DNA of 60,480 nt from Verrucomicrobiota bacterium. GTDB taxonomy: Bacteria; Chlamydiota; Chlamydiia; Chlamydiales; Rhabdochlamydiaceae. The notes beneath the pieces are model-generated. The model was not told the DNA's origin. It made no database searches and saw only the letters and a program-made list of their open reading frames with translations. Where the stretch lies: positions 1 through 60,480 of the forward strand of contig JAFEGJ010000008.1 in the NCBI GenBank assembly GCA_018240015.1, read 5' to 3'. A program made the position numbers and the translations under genes. Of this stretch, positions 26,661 through 34,954 are shown piece by piece. Within the stretch, counting starts at the first letter, position 1; each line of letters opens with the position of its first letter.

Positions 26661-27748
26661 TTTTCGAGTAAAACGACGTTATCCTTTTGCCAGTACAAAT
26701 TTACTTCATTATCGTAATCGATCACTTCTTGAGGGAAGTGCTCTTCGTTTTGTTCAAAAACTTGCAGTCGTACGTGGTTTTTCAGGAGGACGTTATATTG
26801 TGTCGAGCGTCCATGATAAACAATCGATTGTACGACACCTTTGAGCGTGTTGGAAAAGTTTTTCACTTCTTTTTTCGCGATGAAGATTTTTTCCGGACGG
26901 ATGCTGATGAGGGCATCACATCCTTCGACCATCCACGGTTTTTTCTGCGCAATGCCGACTTTGAGAGCTCCCAGGTCGGGGATGTGGATTTCAGGCTCAC
27001 CGCTGAGATTGTGGAGTGTGCCGCTCATAATATTGGTGGTTCCTACGAACTTTGCGACAAAGGAAGAGTGAGGGAACTCGTAAATTTCTTTGGGCGTACC
27101 TATTTGTTCAATTTGTCCCTTATGGTTCATGATCGCCATCTGATCGGCGACCGTGAGCGCTTCAAATTGGTCGTGCGTCACATAGACGAACGTCGTCTTA
27201 AGTTTGTCTTGCAGATCGATGAGCTCGATGAGCATCCGCTCGCGGAGTTTGAAGTCGAGAGCCGCCAGGGGCTCGTCGAGAAGGAGCACATCGGGCTCGT
27301 TGACGATGGCTCTGGCCAGCGCGACGCGCTGTTGTTGGCCACCTGAGAGTTGACTCGGATATTTATAGATGTGGTTCTCGAGATGGAAGGCTTCCAAAAT
27401 TTTAAAGACTTTTTGCTCGATGACGCCTTTAGGCAGATGTTGGAGCCTTAAGCTGTAGGCGACGTTGTCAAAGACATCGAGATGGGGAAAGAGGGCATAG
27501 TTTTGGAAGACTATATTAATGGGGCGTTCGTGGATCGAGACATCCGTGATGTCTTCTTCCCCGAGGATAATTTTGCCCGCATCAGCCTTTTCAAGACCGG
27601 CAATGAGACGCAGCAGCGTCGTCTTGCCGCATCCGCTGGGTCCTAGCAGGGCAAAAAATTTGCCTGCAGGGATCGTCAGGTTGATGTCACTGATGATCGT
27701 GTGACCACTTATAGATTTTTTTAGCTTCTCAAGTCGTATTCTTCGCAT
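26657..27748 (-). CDS. potA: spermidine/putrescine ABC importer ATPase
   Basis: Powers the PotBC channel. 363 aa. Walker A is [16 protein letters not shown] (~35), the signature [14 protein letters not shown] (~133), Walker [13 protein letters not shown] (~155), and the switch His lies in [11 protein letters not shown]. The C-terminal ~110 residues form the TOBE regulatory domain ([17 protein letters not shown]). First gene of the operon, divergent from trxB across a 57-nt spacer. Confidence 0.95.
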   Translation of the reverse strand: MRRIRLEKLKKSISGHTIISDINLTIPAGKFFALLGPSGCGKTTLLRLIAGLEKADAGKIILGEEDITDVSIHERPINIVFQNYALFPHLDVFDNVAYSLRLQHLPKGVIEQKVFKILEAFHLENHIYKYPSQLSGGQQQRVALARAIVNEPDVLLLDEPLAALDFKLRERMLIELIDLQDKLKTTFVYVTHDQFEALTVADQMAIMNHKGQIEQIGTPKEIYEFPHSSFVAKFVGTTNIMSGTLHNLSGEPEIHIPDLGALKVGIAQKKPWMVEGCDALISIRPEKIFIAKKEVKNFSNTLKGVVQSIVYHGRSTQYNVLLKNHVRLQVFEQNEEHFPQEVIDYDNEVNLYWQKDNVVLLEK

Positions 27749-27805
27749 AGGGGAAAATTCTACACCATGTTACATTTAGTTATTAACATAAAAAGGATAC
27801 GAAAA

Positions 27806-28762
27806 ATGCGAAAGCACAAAATTGTGATCGTAGGGTCGGGACCGGCAGGATATACCGCCGCTATCTATGCGGCCAGAGCTAATTTGGAGCCACTTTTGTT
27901 CGAAGGTTTTTTTTCAGGACCGGCCGGCGGACAGCTCATGACCACCACCGATGTCGAAAATTATCCGGGATTTCCTGAAGGGATAGCAGGACCCGAGCTC
28001 ATGGACCTCATGCGCCGCCAAGCCGCTCGCTTTGGAACAACGATTCTCACCGAGGATGTCACATCCGTCAACCTCAAAACCTATCCGTTCATCGTCGAAG
28101 CAAAATCAGGCCAAGTAGAAGCCGAAGCGCTCATCATCGCCACCGGCGCTACGGCCAAGCGCCTGGAGATTCCTGGCTGCGGCGACAAGGAATTTTGGCA
28201 AAAAGGGGTGACCGCCTGCGCCGTTTGCGATGGCGCAATGCCGATCTTCCGCGGTAAAGACCTCTATGTCATCGGCGGGGGAGATACCGCGATGGAAGAG
28301 GCTCTTTTCCTCACAAAATTCGGCAGCAAAGTCTTTATTGTCCACCGCCGCGACGAGTTTAGAGCTTCTAAAATCATGGGGGACCGCGCGATTAAACATC
28401 CCAAAATCGAAGTGCTCTGGAGCCATGTCGTGAGCAAAGTTGAAGGCGACCAAGTCGTTCGCTCGGTGACCGTCCAAGATCTCAAAACAGGAAAAGAGAC
28501 AAAACGGGACGCCGCCGGCGTCTTTTTTGCCATTGGACACCAACCCAACACCTCTTTTTTAGGGAGCCAACTCGAGTTTGCTCAAAATGGATACCTCAAA
28601 GTTGTTGCTGGAACATCTCGCACCAGCGTTGAGGGCGTATTTGCTGCCGGCGATGTTCAAGATCCCTCCTATCGCCAAGCCGTATCGGCCGCAGGTTCGG
28701 GCTGCATGGCGGCCCTGGATGCGGAAAGATGGCTCGCAGCCCGGGAATCTGTGCATGCATAA
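27806..28762 (+). CDS. trxB: thioredoxin reductase
   Basis: NADPH- and FAD-dependent reduction of thioredoxin. 318 aa from ATG 27806 ([19 protein letters not shown]), with AAAGGATACG upstream; a 13-codon longer frame lacks a site. FAD motif [16 protein letters not shown], redox-active CAVC ([11 protein letters not shown], ~135), NADPH motif [13 protein letters not shown] (~155) and the C-terminal [20 protein letters not shown]. The 3' end overlaps the next gene by 8 nt. Confidence 0.97.
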   Translation: MRKHKIVIVGSGPAGYTAAIYAARANLEPLLFEGFFSGPAGGQLMTTTDVENYPGFPEGIAGPELMDLMRRQAARFGTTILTEDVTSVNLKTYPFIVEAKSGQVEAEALIIATGATAKRLEIPGCGDKEFWQKGVTACAVCDGAMPIFRGKDLYVIGGGDTAMEEALFLTKFGSKVFIVHRRDEFRASKIMGDRAIKHPKIEVLWSHVVSKVEGDQVVRSVTVQDLKTGKETKRDAAGVFFAIGHQPNTSFLGSQLEFAQNGYLKVVAGTSRTSVEGVFAAGDVQDPSYRQAVSAAGSGCMAALDAERWLAARESVHA

Positions 28763-29564
28763 AGGGCTCTTATTGTTTCCACTCACTTTGGGCGCTCTCG
28801 AAGTCGAGCCGTGGTTTCGGCAGGAGTGGGAATTTAATTTTGATTCGAGTTTTACCTACAGTCGCTACCGTGATGTTCAAGGCGCCCACCCTCAGCTCAA
28901 AGCCCCATCGAATGATAAAGTTCTCGCTTTTGATCTCGGCGTGGCTACCTCAGAGACATGGGCTTTTGATATCGATATCGAATTTGCCGATACACCTCGC
29001 CAACAAATGGGGCTACGAAGCTCCGCTTTCCAACTCCGCTATCAATGGCTCGATGATATCCCTGGTGACCCCGTAACACTCGTAACTGGAGCGAGTATTC
29101 GGGGAGTTTCGGGGCACAGCGTTCGAGATGTCAGTTCTCCCTATGCCTCTTATGCCAATTACGAACTCTCCATCACCCTCGGCAAAGAATGGTACAAAGA
29201 GCTCGATCCCCACTGGATGATCCGCGCCTACTTGAGCGCAGTTGCAGGCATCGCCAACCATGGCGCTCCCTGGACTAATTTTCTGGCCGTCCTCGAAGGC
29301 CATCCCGGCGCTGCTCATCGCTTGGGAGTTTTTGGCGCGAGCTCGATTGGCTATGGGGGAGAGACCCATGTGAATGTAAAACATTTCCATGGATATGCCG
29401 ACATTCGCCACCGATCGATCGATGTCGGAGCTAGCTATGCTTATGCTTTTGAAGACTGGGGAACGCTCCGATTTGCTTATACAAGGCGCGTTTTTGCCCG
29501 GCTTTTTCCTGAAAATGTGAATTTTTTTCTGGTGAGCTACTCGCTACCATTCACGTTTTTTTAG
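28755..29564 (+). CDS. exported protein, probable outer-membrane beta-barrel
   Basis: 269 residues from ATG 28755 ([20 protein letters not shown]). The start overlaps trxB by 8 nt; an upstream extension would lie wholly inside trxB in another frame and has no signal sequence. A signal peptide is followed by alternating, aromatic-rich strands ([36 protein letters not shown]) and a C-terminal phenylalanine (SYSLPFTFF), the pattern of outer-membrane barrels. No specific family is recognised. Coupled to trxB; overlaps the converging gene by 4 nt. Confidence 0.8.
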   Translation: MHKGLLLFPLTLGALEVEPWFRQEWEFNFDSSFTYSRYRDVQGAHPQLKAPSNDKVLAFDLGVATSETWAFDIDIEFADTPRQQMGLRSSAFQLRYQWLDDIPGDPVTLVTGASIRGVSGHSVRDVSSPYASYANYELSITLGKEWYKELDPHWMIRAYLSAVAGIANHGAPWTNFLAVLEGHPGAAHRLGVFGASSIGYGGETHVNVKHFHGYADIRHRSIDVGASYAYAFEDWGTLRFAYTRRVFARLFPENVNFFLVSYSLPFTFF

Positions 29565-30205
29565 CGAATGCGCTCTAAAACGCCTGCTCGAACGGCAACC
29601 ATCCCAATAGAAAGAAGAAGACCACCGATTGCTAAAGCACTGTAACCTGCTGAATTACGAATGTTGCAAGCTTCCCATCCCGCTTGGAATTCCGTAGGTA
29701 CACCCCAATATTTTTGGTGTGGATGATCTTGCATTTTTTTCTGTGCAATTCGGCTGGATATATGGGCAAAGACAAAAGTAGCTAGAGCACCTATTATTAA
29801 GACGGGAGCTAATTGAGCTGCGGTTATTTTTAATGCCATTCCAGGAAAAGGGGTTCTTGCAATGGCTGCTAAAACAACGCCTGCTACTGCACATACGTGC
29901 CATGTTGCAATCATGCCCCAAGCTATGGCGTTAAGAGTAGGATTTAAGGTGTTGAGGGGGCGATTACGAAGATTTTGGGCGTCATATTGATGACCTACTG
30001 TAAAATATTCTATGCAATCGCGGCAGGCTATCATATCATTAGCAACCCCATAGCTTACCCCTGTTAGTACTGTTGTTCCGATAATTCTGGTGGCTTCCCA
30101 AGGGGATAAAACAGCTGTAACTGCAACGCCTGTGGCAAAAGCCGCGAGGTAGACCATTGATTTATATTGCTCGTTAATCAGGGGTAGATTTGTGTTTGTT
30201 GACAT
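29561..30205 (-). CDS. multi-pass membrane protein of unknown function
   Basis: 214 residues, with GGAAT upstream of ATG. Five to six hydrophobic segments are visible: ~17-33, ~38-55, ~92-118, ~128-150 and ~182-205. The central loop is marked by CRDCIEYFTVGHQYDAQNLR, then NPTLNAIAWGMIATWHVCAV. The C-rich CRDC motif and the block after it look conserved-family-like; I do not recognise a named family. By eye it is more AT-rich than trxB and the gene at 28755 to its left. Confidence 0.75.
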   Translation of the reverse strand: MSTNTNLPLINEQYKSMVYLAAFATGVAVTAVLSPWEATRIIGTTVLTGVSYGVANDMIACRDCIEYFTVGHQYDAQNLRNRPLNTLNPTLNAIAWGMIATWHVCAVAGVVLAAIARTPFPGMALKITAAQLAPVLIIGALATFVFAHISSRIAQKKMQDHPHQKYWGVPTEFQAGWEACNIRNSAGYSALAIGGLLLSIGMVAVRAGVLERIR

Positions 30206-30389
30206 TATAATTCCTTTGTTTTGGTTTTTTATTTTAATGAAGATTTTAATAAAAAGGCAAGCTGGTTTATCTGTGGGAGTGGATTGATGCTTCTATTTCC
30301 AGAAAGCCGCATCTTTTTTCTGAAACTTTGAACTATTTTCTATAGTGTTATTCTCTCTCGTTTTGTTTTTAAAAATAAATATACATATC

Positions 30390-30414
30390 AATTGTTAACA
30401 ATTCGTGATATAAT
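30390..30414 (+). promoter_or_regulatory. promoter with overlapping palindrome for 30444
   Basis: TGATATAAT (30406-30414) is an extended -10 box. Directly upstream, AATTGTTAACAATT (30390-30403) is a perfect 14-bp palindrome, well placed for an operator blocking polymerase. The gene starts 29 nt downstream, after AAGGAGATATC. Confidence 0.6.
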
Positions 30415-30443
30415 ATTTTAATAATTTTTATTAAGGAGATATC

Positions 30444-31580
30444 ATGAATCTGGTTACCGACGCTATTTATAGTAAATATTTTAACACAGCGACTGATATC
30501 AATTGGGAGTCATTTAGAAGTAAAGCATCAGACTATACCACTCCGCTCTCAAAATTGCCCGCGGATATCTCAGTTAAAACTGAAAAAAGTTGGCAAGAAT
30601 TGGCCAAACAAATTTCTCTTGTCATTTTCAAAATTGTCATCTTTCCATTATTTATCTACGCTTTAGGAAAATACATTATTCAGCGAATTTTAATGACTCC
30701 TATTTATCCAGCTCAAAGTAGAATAGTTAAGCTCTTTGTCCCGATGCTAAGAACATCGCGATTAGATTTATATAGAAAGGACGTTGCTGAAAAGTTTAAT
30801 AAAAACGGCAATGTGTGCAGACAAGTCGTATTAGAGAAAGACGGTAACCGCTATAGCGGGCTTCTTATTGGAACTGAGGACAAGATACGCAATGGCAATT
30901 GGGTTCTTCAAGCGACAGGCAATGCCGAACCCATCGAACACTCGGTTGAAATTTTTTTCAATTATTATCAAAAGATGGGTTATAATGTTCTTTGCATCAA
31001 TGGCCCATCTGTTGGAAAAAACGAAGGCCAGGCAACTCCTTCTGAAATGGGTGATGCACAGCAGCTTGGTATCTTATTATTAGAAACAGCTATTAAAGCT
31101 AAGAAAATAGTTATCGCCGGACGTTCTTTGGGTGGGGCTGCAATCGGACAAGCTATTTTGAAACATGAATTTAAAGAAGATATCCGATATTTAGTTGTTC
31201 GTCAGATGACATTTGATCGTGCTAGCAATATTGTTGGTAAATTTGCCAGAATGATCGTCCACAGCCGATTCGAATATCTAGCTGCTCTAGCAGTGACTTG
31301 GTCTGGTTGTGAAATGGATTCCGTTGCGGCTTCGAAAAAACTCCAGCAAAAAAAGATACAGGAAATTATCATTCAATGCTCAACCCATGAGTTTGACCCA
31401 AAGGCTCCAAAAAAAGAGCATTTTCAGACGGATGGTCCAATCCTATTTGATGCAAGCTTGGGATACACCTTAGTTGAGGAAGGTATCACGGATAACAAAG
31501 TCTTCATTGGGTTGACCAATGCAGGGCATATGACAAGTGAAGCTTTTACGGCCGGTCAAAAATATATTCAGAATCTATAA
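30444..31580 (+). CDS. alpha/beta-hydrolase fold protein with N-terminal membrane segment
   Basis: 378 residues, with AAGGAG before ATG. A hydrophobic segment (~55-78, ISLVIFKIVIFPLFIYALGK) probably anchors it. The following domain has hydrolase features: a nucleophile elbow GRSLGGAAIG with Ser at ~226, strand YNVLCINGPSVGKNEG before it, and a late NAGHMTSEAF His (~362). The acid residue is not clear. Similar proteins occur in several copies in chlamydial genomes, from memory. Possible lipase, esterase or acyltransferase; substrate unknown. AT-rich, like its left neighbour. Confidence 0.75.
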   Translation: MNLVTDAIYSKYFNTATDINWESFRSKASDYTTPLSKLPADISVKTEKSWQELAKQISLVIFKIVIFPLFIYALGKYIIQRILMTPIYPAQSRIVKLFVPMLRTSRLDLYRKDVAEKFNKNGNVCRQVVLEKDGNRYSGLLIGTEDKIRNGNWVLQATGNAEPIEHSVEIFFNYYQKMGYNVLCINGPSVGKNEGQATPSEMGDAQQLGILLLETAIKAKKIVIAGRSLGGAAIGQAILKHEFKEDIRYLVVRQMTFDRASNIVGKFARMIVHSRFEYLAALAVTWSGCEMDSVAASKKLQQKKIQEIIIQCSTHEFDPKAPKKEHFQTDGPILFDASLGYTLVEEGITDNKVFIGLTNAGHMTSEAFTAGQKYIQNL

Positions 31581-31601
31581 AAGTAGGTGCTTGATTTTGA
31601 A

Positions 31602-31964
31602 TTAGATCCACACAGCTGTTGCCGTGACATACTCTTGGCAATGGCTCAATGCAATGAGCACATCGGGCTTTTTGAATTTTTTCTTGAGACGTGCAGAGAA
31701 AAACACTTCGGGCTTCCCCGCCTTGTTATTAATGATCTCAATGTCTTGCCAGTGCACATCTTTTCCAAAGCCGACTCCGAAAGCTTTCGCGATCGCTTCT
31801 TTTCCGGAAAAACGAACGGCTAGGTGAGGGATAGGATCCCGGAACTTGGCGCAATAAGCCCGTTCTTTGGCTGTGAAGATCTTTTTTACAAAATGATCCG
31901 TCGCAGCTTTACGAAAGCGACTGATTTCTAAAATGTCGTTTCCTATTCCTTTGATTTTAGACAT
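31602..31964 (-). CDS. acpS: holo-[acyl-carrier-protein] synthase
   Basis: Transfers 4'-phosphopantetheine from CoA to the serine of AcpP (encoded at 20926). 120 aa. The Mg-binding Asp is in IGNDILEISRF (~9), and the Glu is in VRFSGKEAIAKAFG (~56). The C-terminal LIALSHCQEYVTATAV is typical. The family more often has GTD/GVD where this has GND. Overlaps the PIN-TRAM gene by 8 nt. Confidence 0.95.
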   Translation of the reverse strand: MSKIKGIGNDILEISRFRKAATDHFVKKIFTAKERAYCAKFRDPIPHLAVRFSGKEAIAKAFGVGFGKDVHWQDIEIINNKAGKPEVFFSARLKKKFKKPDVLIALSHCQEYVTATAVWI

Positions 31965-33027
31965 CTTCTACCTCAAATCCGCTGGGGGCTTCGCCGCTTT
32001 CATCCGCGACATTACAGAAGATCATACGACCGGAGGTCGTATGTTTCACGGAAAGAACGCGGGCGTCAATGAGATCGCCGATGAAGTCTCCGCCGCCATT
32101 GACGACGACCATCGTACCATCCTCGAGGTAGCCGACACCTTGGCGGGGCTCTTTGCCATACCGCTGGATCTTGATGCGGATAAACTCTCCGGCTTGCATG
32201 AGGGGTTTTAAGGCATTGGACAGAGAATGCATATTGATGATGGAGATGCCTTCGATGGAAGACATCTGCACGCGAGAAACATCAGCGCTGAGGATGTTGG
32301 CATCGAGCAGGCGTGCGAGGCGCACGAGCTTGCCGGTGGTGTCTTTAACCTCAGGAAAATCGGTGTCATTATAGCGGAGTTCGAGGTGGGGGACGGCTTC
32401 GAGTTTTTTGGAGACATCGAGGCAGCGCCGAGCGCGGACACGGGTGGGCTCGTCACCGGTCTCGGACTGGGCGTAGAGTTCTTTGATGACGAAGCGGGGA
32501 ATGATGAGTTGGTGGTCGAAGAGTCCAGTAGCAACGACATCGATGATGCGGGCATCGGCGAGAACTGAGGTGTCGACGATGAGGTCTTTTTTCTTTTGGG
32601 TCGTTTGGGTGAATTTCACAAAAGGGATGCTGACGTAGAGCTCATCGCTGGCTCTGAGCGTCATGATGGTTCCGAGATAAATGCCAAAGAGGAAAAGGGC
32701 AATCTTAATGATCTCGAGAGTTTGGGGTTGGATGACAACGGAAATGGAGCTGATTTCAAGGATCGCATTGAATACCAAAAGAAGTGCCTCGCCCATTAAA
32801 TACCCAATGAAGACTCCAATAATGGCGATATTAAAAGCCCTCAGATTGTAGCGCCGAAAGAGCATGTCGAGTGCAACGAGGAAACATCCAAATGTTATCC
32901 CTAAGCCCATTCCCCACAATATATTTGTTGTGGAATCGCCCGTTGGGGTGGAGGTCATGAAGATCGTGAAAAAAACGATACTCAGAAGGATAAAAAATAT
33001 TCTTAAAAACGCGATGGAAATATTCAT
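31957..33027 (-). CDS. membrane-anchored PIN-TRAM domain protein (YacL-like)
   Basis: 356 residues from ATG 33027 (MNISIAFLRIFFILLSIVFF); a 21-codon extension to 33090 would overlap the divergent gene. Four membrane helices (~1-130) are followed by a PIN nuclease-fold domain with acidic residues in LIVDTSVLADARIIDV (~165) and NILSADVSRVQ (~275). A C-terminal TRAM RNA-binding domain follows (GEFIRIKIQRYGKEPRQGVG then DGTMVVVNGG). It matches the YacL family, present in chlamydiae and Gram-positives; its RNA target is unknown. Translated with acpS. Confidence 0.9.
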   Translation of the reverse strand: MNISIAFLRIFFILLSIVFFTIFMTSTPTGDSTTNILWGMGLGITFGCFLVALDMLFRRYNLRAFNIAIIGVFIGYLMGEALLLVFNAILEISSISVVIQPQTLEIIKIALFLFGIYLGTIMTLRASDELYVSIPFVKFTQTTQKKKDLIVDTSVLADARIIDVVATGLFDHQLIIPRFVIKELYAQSETGDEPTRVRARRCLDVSKKLEAVPHLELRYNDTDFPEVKDTTGKLVRLARLLDANILSADVSRVQMSSIEGISIINMHSLSNALKPLMQAGEFIRIKIQRYGKEPRQGVGYLEDGTMVVVNGGGDFIGDLIDARVLSVKHTTSGRMIFCNVADESGEAPSGFEVEDV

Positions 33028-33081
33028 TTTTTCAATTTTAGGTAGTGAAATCTTTTTTGTCGATCTGATATCATACGACCC

Positions 33082-33495
33082 ATGAAACATACCTCATGGA
33101 TTGTTGTGTCAGGGTCTCTGTGGCTCGCTATCGGCGTTTTTTTATTGACGATGGGCCTAAAAAAAATTGTTTTGGGGACTGAAGGCGAGCAAACAGCGCT
33201 CCTGCTCATTTCGGTGGGTCTTCTCATCGGATTTTTTAAAGGCCGTTTTGTCCTTTCCAAAACAGTGGACCGTGTTTGTCATCGCATCTTATCCCAACCA
33301 TCCCCGGTAGCCTTGAAACAGGTGTATGGTAAAGGATATCTTTTCTTGATTGCTGGCATGATGGCTCTAGGAATGATCCTTAAATGGGTTCCCATTCCGG
33401 TGCATTGGGTTGGTCTTGTGGATGTCGCTGTCGGCTCAGCCCTTATCAATGGAGCTTTTCTCTACTACCGTAAAGCAGCCACTGTCCGCGCATGA
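33082..33495 (+). CDS. small membrane protein of unknown function
   Basis: 137 residues with four hydrophobic segments (~6-25, ~40-52, ~88-105, ~108-125). It starts MKHTSWIVVSGSLWLAIGVF; no clear ribosome-binding site is seen. GKGYLFLIAGMMALGMILKW, then PIPVHWVGLVDVAVG, looks like a conserved helical hairpin. No family assigned. Divergent from the PIN-TRAM gene, and followed by fold-back element 2. Confidence 0.7.
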   Translation: MKHTSWIVVSGSLWLAIGVFLLTMGLKKIVLGTEGEQTALLLISVGLLIGFFKGRFVLSKTVDRVCHRILSQPSPVALKQVYGKGYLFLIAGMMALGMILKWVPIPVHWVGLVDVAVGSALINGAFLYYRKAATVRA

Positions 33496-33504
33496 TTTAC
33501 TTGG

Positions 33505-33685
33505 ATGGGTATAATTGAAAATGCTAGACAGCAAAAAGTGGCTGCGAGTGTTAATCTGCAGCGTTGCCCTGCTTCGCCAACCCCATAAAGGGGTTGTCTG
33601 CATCGGGGACCCGCCTGCGGCGGCGCCTTGCAGATTACCCTCTCGCTCTCTTTTTGCTTTGCCTATCATTTTCAATTATACCCAT
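33505..33685. repeat. long imperfect fold-back palindrome, element 2
   Basis: The outer arm ATGGGTATAATTGAAAATG (33505-33523) recurs inverted, unchanged, at 33667-33685. Further in, AGCAAAAAG, GCGAG and TAATCTGCA also pair. The centre is AACCCC-ATAAA-GGGGTT (33579-33595). The right arm is longer and GC-rich inside. The whole element is open in the lgt frame, and its right arm encodes the residues just before the conserved Lgt N-terminus. Confidence 0.85.
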
Positions 33686-34468
33686 TGGGATCCCTCTCCG
33701 GAGATGTTTTCCTTTCCCATCCCCATCTTGGGAAGGCCCATTCTTTGGTATGGCTTTTTCTTCGCTTTGGGTTTTGCCGCTAGCTATTATGTCTTTCTTT
33801 ATCTTCTTCGGCCCCTCATAGGTTCTAAGGCAAAGCAATATGCCGAAGGCCTTTCCTTTTATGTAATTTTAGGAACGCTCATCGGCGCGCGCCTCTTCGA
33901 TGTCTTTTTTTACCAAAGCCCTTCTGTGTATTTAGACGATCCCTGGATGATCGTGAAAGTCTGGGAAGGGGGTCTGGCTAGCCATGGCGGCGTCCTCGGG
34001 ATTATCGCTGCCGTTTACCTCTTTTGTCGCAAACACCGCGCGCTTTCCTTTCTAAAAACATTAGATCTTCTGTCTATCGTCTGCGGACTTGCCGCCGCGT
34101 GCATCCGCATCGGCAACTTTGTCAACCAAGAAATCCTCGGGACGATCACGAATGTTCCTTGGGCAGTTGTGTTTGGCCATCCTGCCGATCATTCGGTGCC
34201 CGCTCCGCGCCATCCCGTCCAACTCTATGAAGCAGTTTTTTATTTGGCGCTTTTTGCCTTTCTTTTTTTCTATGTTCGCAAAAAAGGGTGGAGAGAAGGG
34301 CGCACCACGGGACTTACTCTTATTCTCATTTTTGCCTTCCGCTTCTTTATAGAATTTTTTAAAGAAGAGCAAAGCCGCTTATTGCACGCAGGAGGGATCG
34401 ACATGGCCCAGTTTTTGTCACTGCCGCTTCTTCTTATCGGTTTTTATCTGGCTTTTCGTCGTCGTTGA
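33521..34468 (+). CDS. lgt: prolipoprotein diacylglyceryl transferase
   Basis: Adds diacylglycerol to the lipobox cysteine of prolipoproteins at the inner membrane. The family core starts around THWDPSPEMFSFPIPILG. Motifs: RPILWYGFFFALGF, GGLASHGGVLG, RIGNFVNQEILG (Lgt signature) and RHPVQLYEAVFY. About seven membrane helices. The start is unclear: ATG 33521 (weak GGATGGG upstream) gives 315 aa with ~50 residues read from element 2; TTG 33659 gives 269 aa, the usual length; ATG 33704 would cut into the conserved N-terminus. The stop overlaps a promoter for ssb. Confidence 0.93.
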   Translation: MLDSKKWLRVLICSVALLRQPHKGVVCIGDPPAAAPCRLPSRSLFALPIIFNYTHWDPSPEMFSFPIPILGRPILWYGFFFALGFAASYYVFLYLLRPLIGSKAKQYAEGLSFYVILGTLIGARLFDVFFYQSPSVYLDDPWMIVKVWEGGLASHGGVLGIIAAVYLFCRKHRALSFLKTLDLLSIVCGLAAACIRIGNFVNQEILGTITNVPWAVVFGHPADHSVPAPRHPVQLYEAVFYLALFAFLFFYVRKKGWREGRTTGLTLILIFAFRFFIEFFKEEQSRLLHAGGIDMAQFLSLPLLLIGFYLAFRRR

Positions 34469-34493
34469 ACTTATATATGTAATCAGGTATTTT
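34465..34493 (+). promoter_or_regulatory. promoter for ssb-pepA
   Basis: TTGAAC (34465-34470, overlapping the lgt stop), a 17-nt spacer and TATTTT (34488-34493), 24 nt before the ssb start. Confidence 0.5.
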
Positions 34494-34516
34494 GATGTCT
34501 TTACTTGGGAGGATTT

Positions 34517-34954
34517 ATGAATCAAGCAACTATTGCCGGGCATCTCGGCGCAGACCCTGAAGTCCGCTTTACATCATCCGGACAAAAAGTAACGACGCTG
34601 CGCGTTGCATGCCGCGCTCGCAAAGACGAGACGATTTGGTGGCGTGTGTCGATTTGGGGAGATCAATTCGATAAGATGATCCCTTATTTCAAAAAGGGAA
34701 GCCCCATTATCGTCGTTGGAGAGCTCAACAAACCTGAAATTTTCACCGACCGCGATGGCAAACCACAAATTTCCATGAGCATGACAGCTTCGAGCATCAT
34801 GTTCAGCCCATTTGGCCGTCCTGATTCTGCGAAAGGTGAGACAGCTCATAACGAAAGCCGCGCAGAAGAAGATCGCGAAGAAGATTCTTCCAAGCCCGCT
34901 TACGGCAAAGCCAAAGCAACAGCGTCCATCGCCGATGATGAGGTACCCTTCTAA
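34517..34954 (+). CDS. ssb: single-stranded DNA-binding protein
   Basis: Protects single-stranded DNA in replication and repair. 145 aa from ATG 34517 (MNQATIAGHLGADPEVRFTS), with GGGAGG upstream. OB-fold marks: TIAGHLGADPEVRFTSSGQK and WWRVSIWGDQFDKM. The C-terminal acidic tip DDEVPF docks repair partners. The stop codon overlaps the pepA start (TAATG). The ssb-pepA pairing matches Chlamydia gene order as I remember it. Confidence 0.96.
   Translation: MNQATIAGHLGADPEVRFTSSGQKVTTLRVACRARKDETIWWRVSIWGDQFDKMIPYFKKGSPIIVVGELNKPEIFTDRDGKPQISMSMTASSIMFSPFGRPDSAKGETAHNESRAEEDREEDSSKPAYGKAKATASIADDEVPF

Noticed and set aside
28578-28754. Longer start for the beta-barrel candidate after trxB
   Set aside because: The extension is inside trxB in another frame and removes the signal peptide from the N-terminus.
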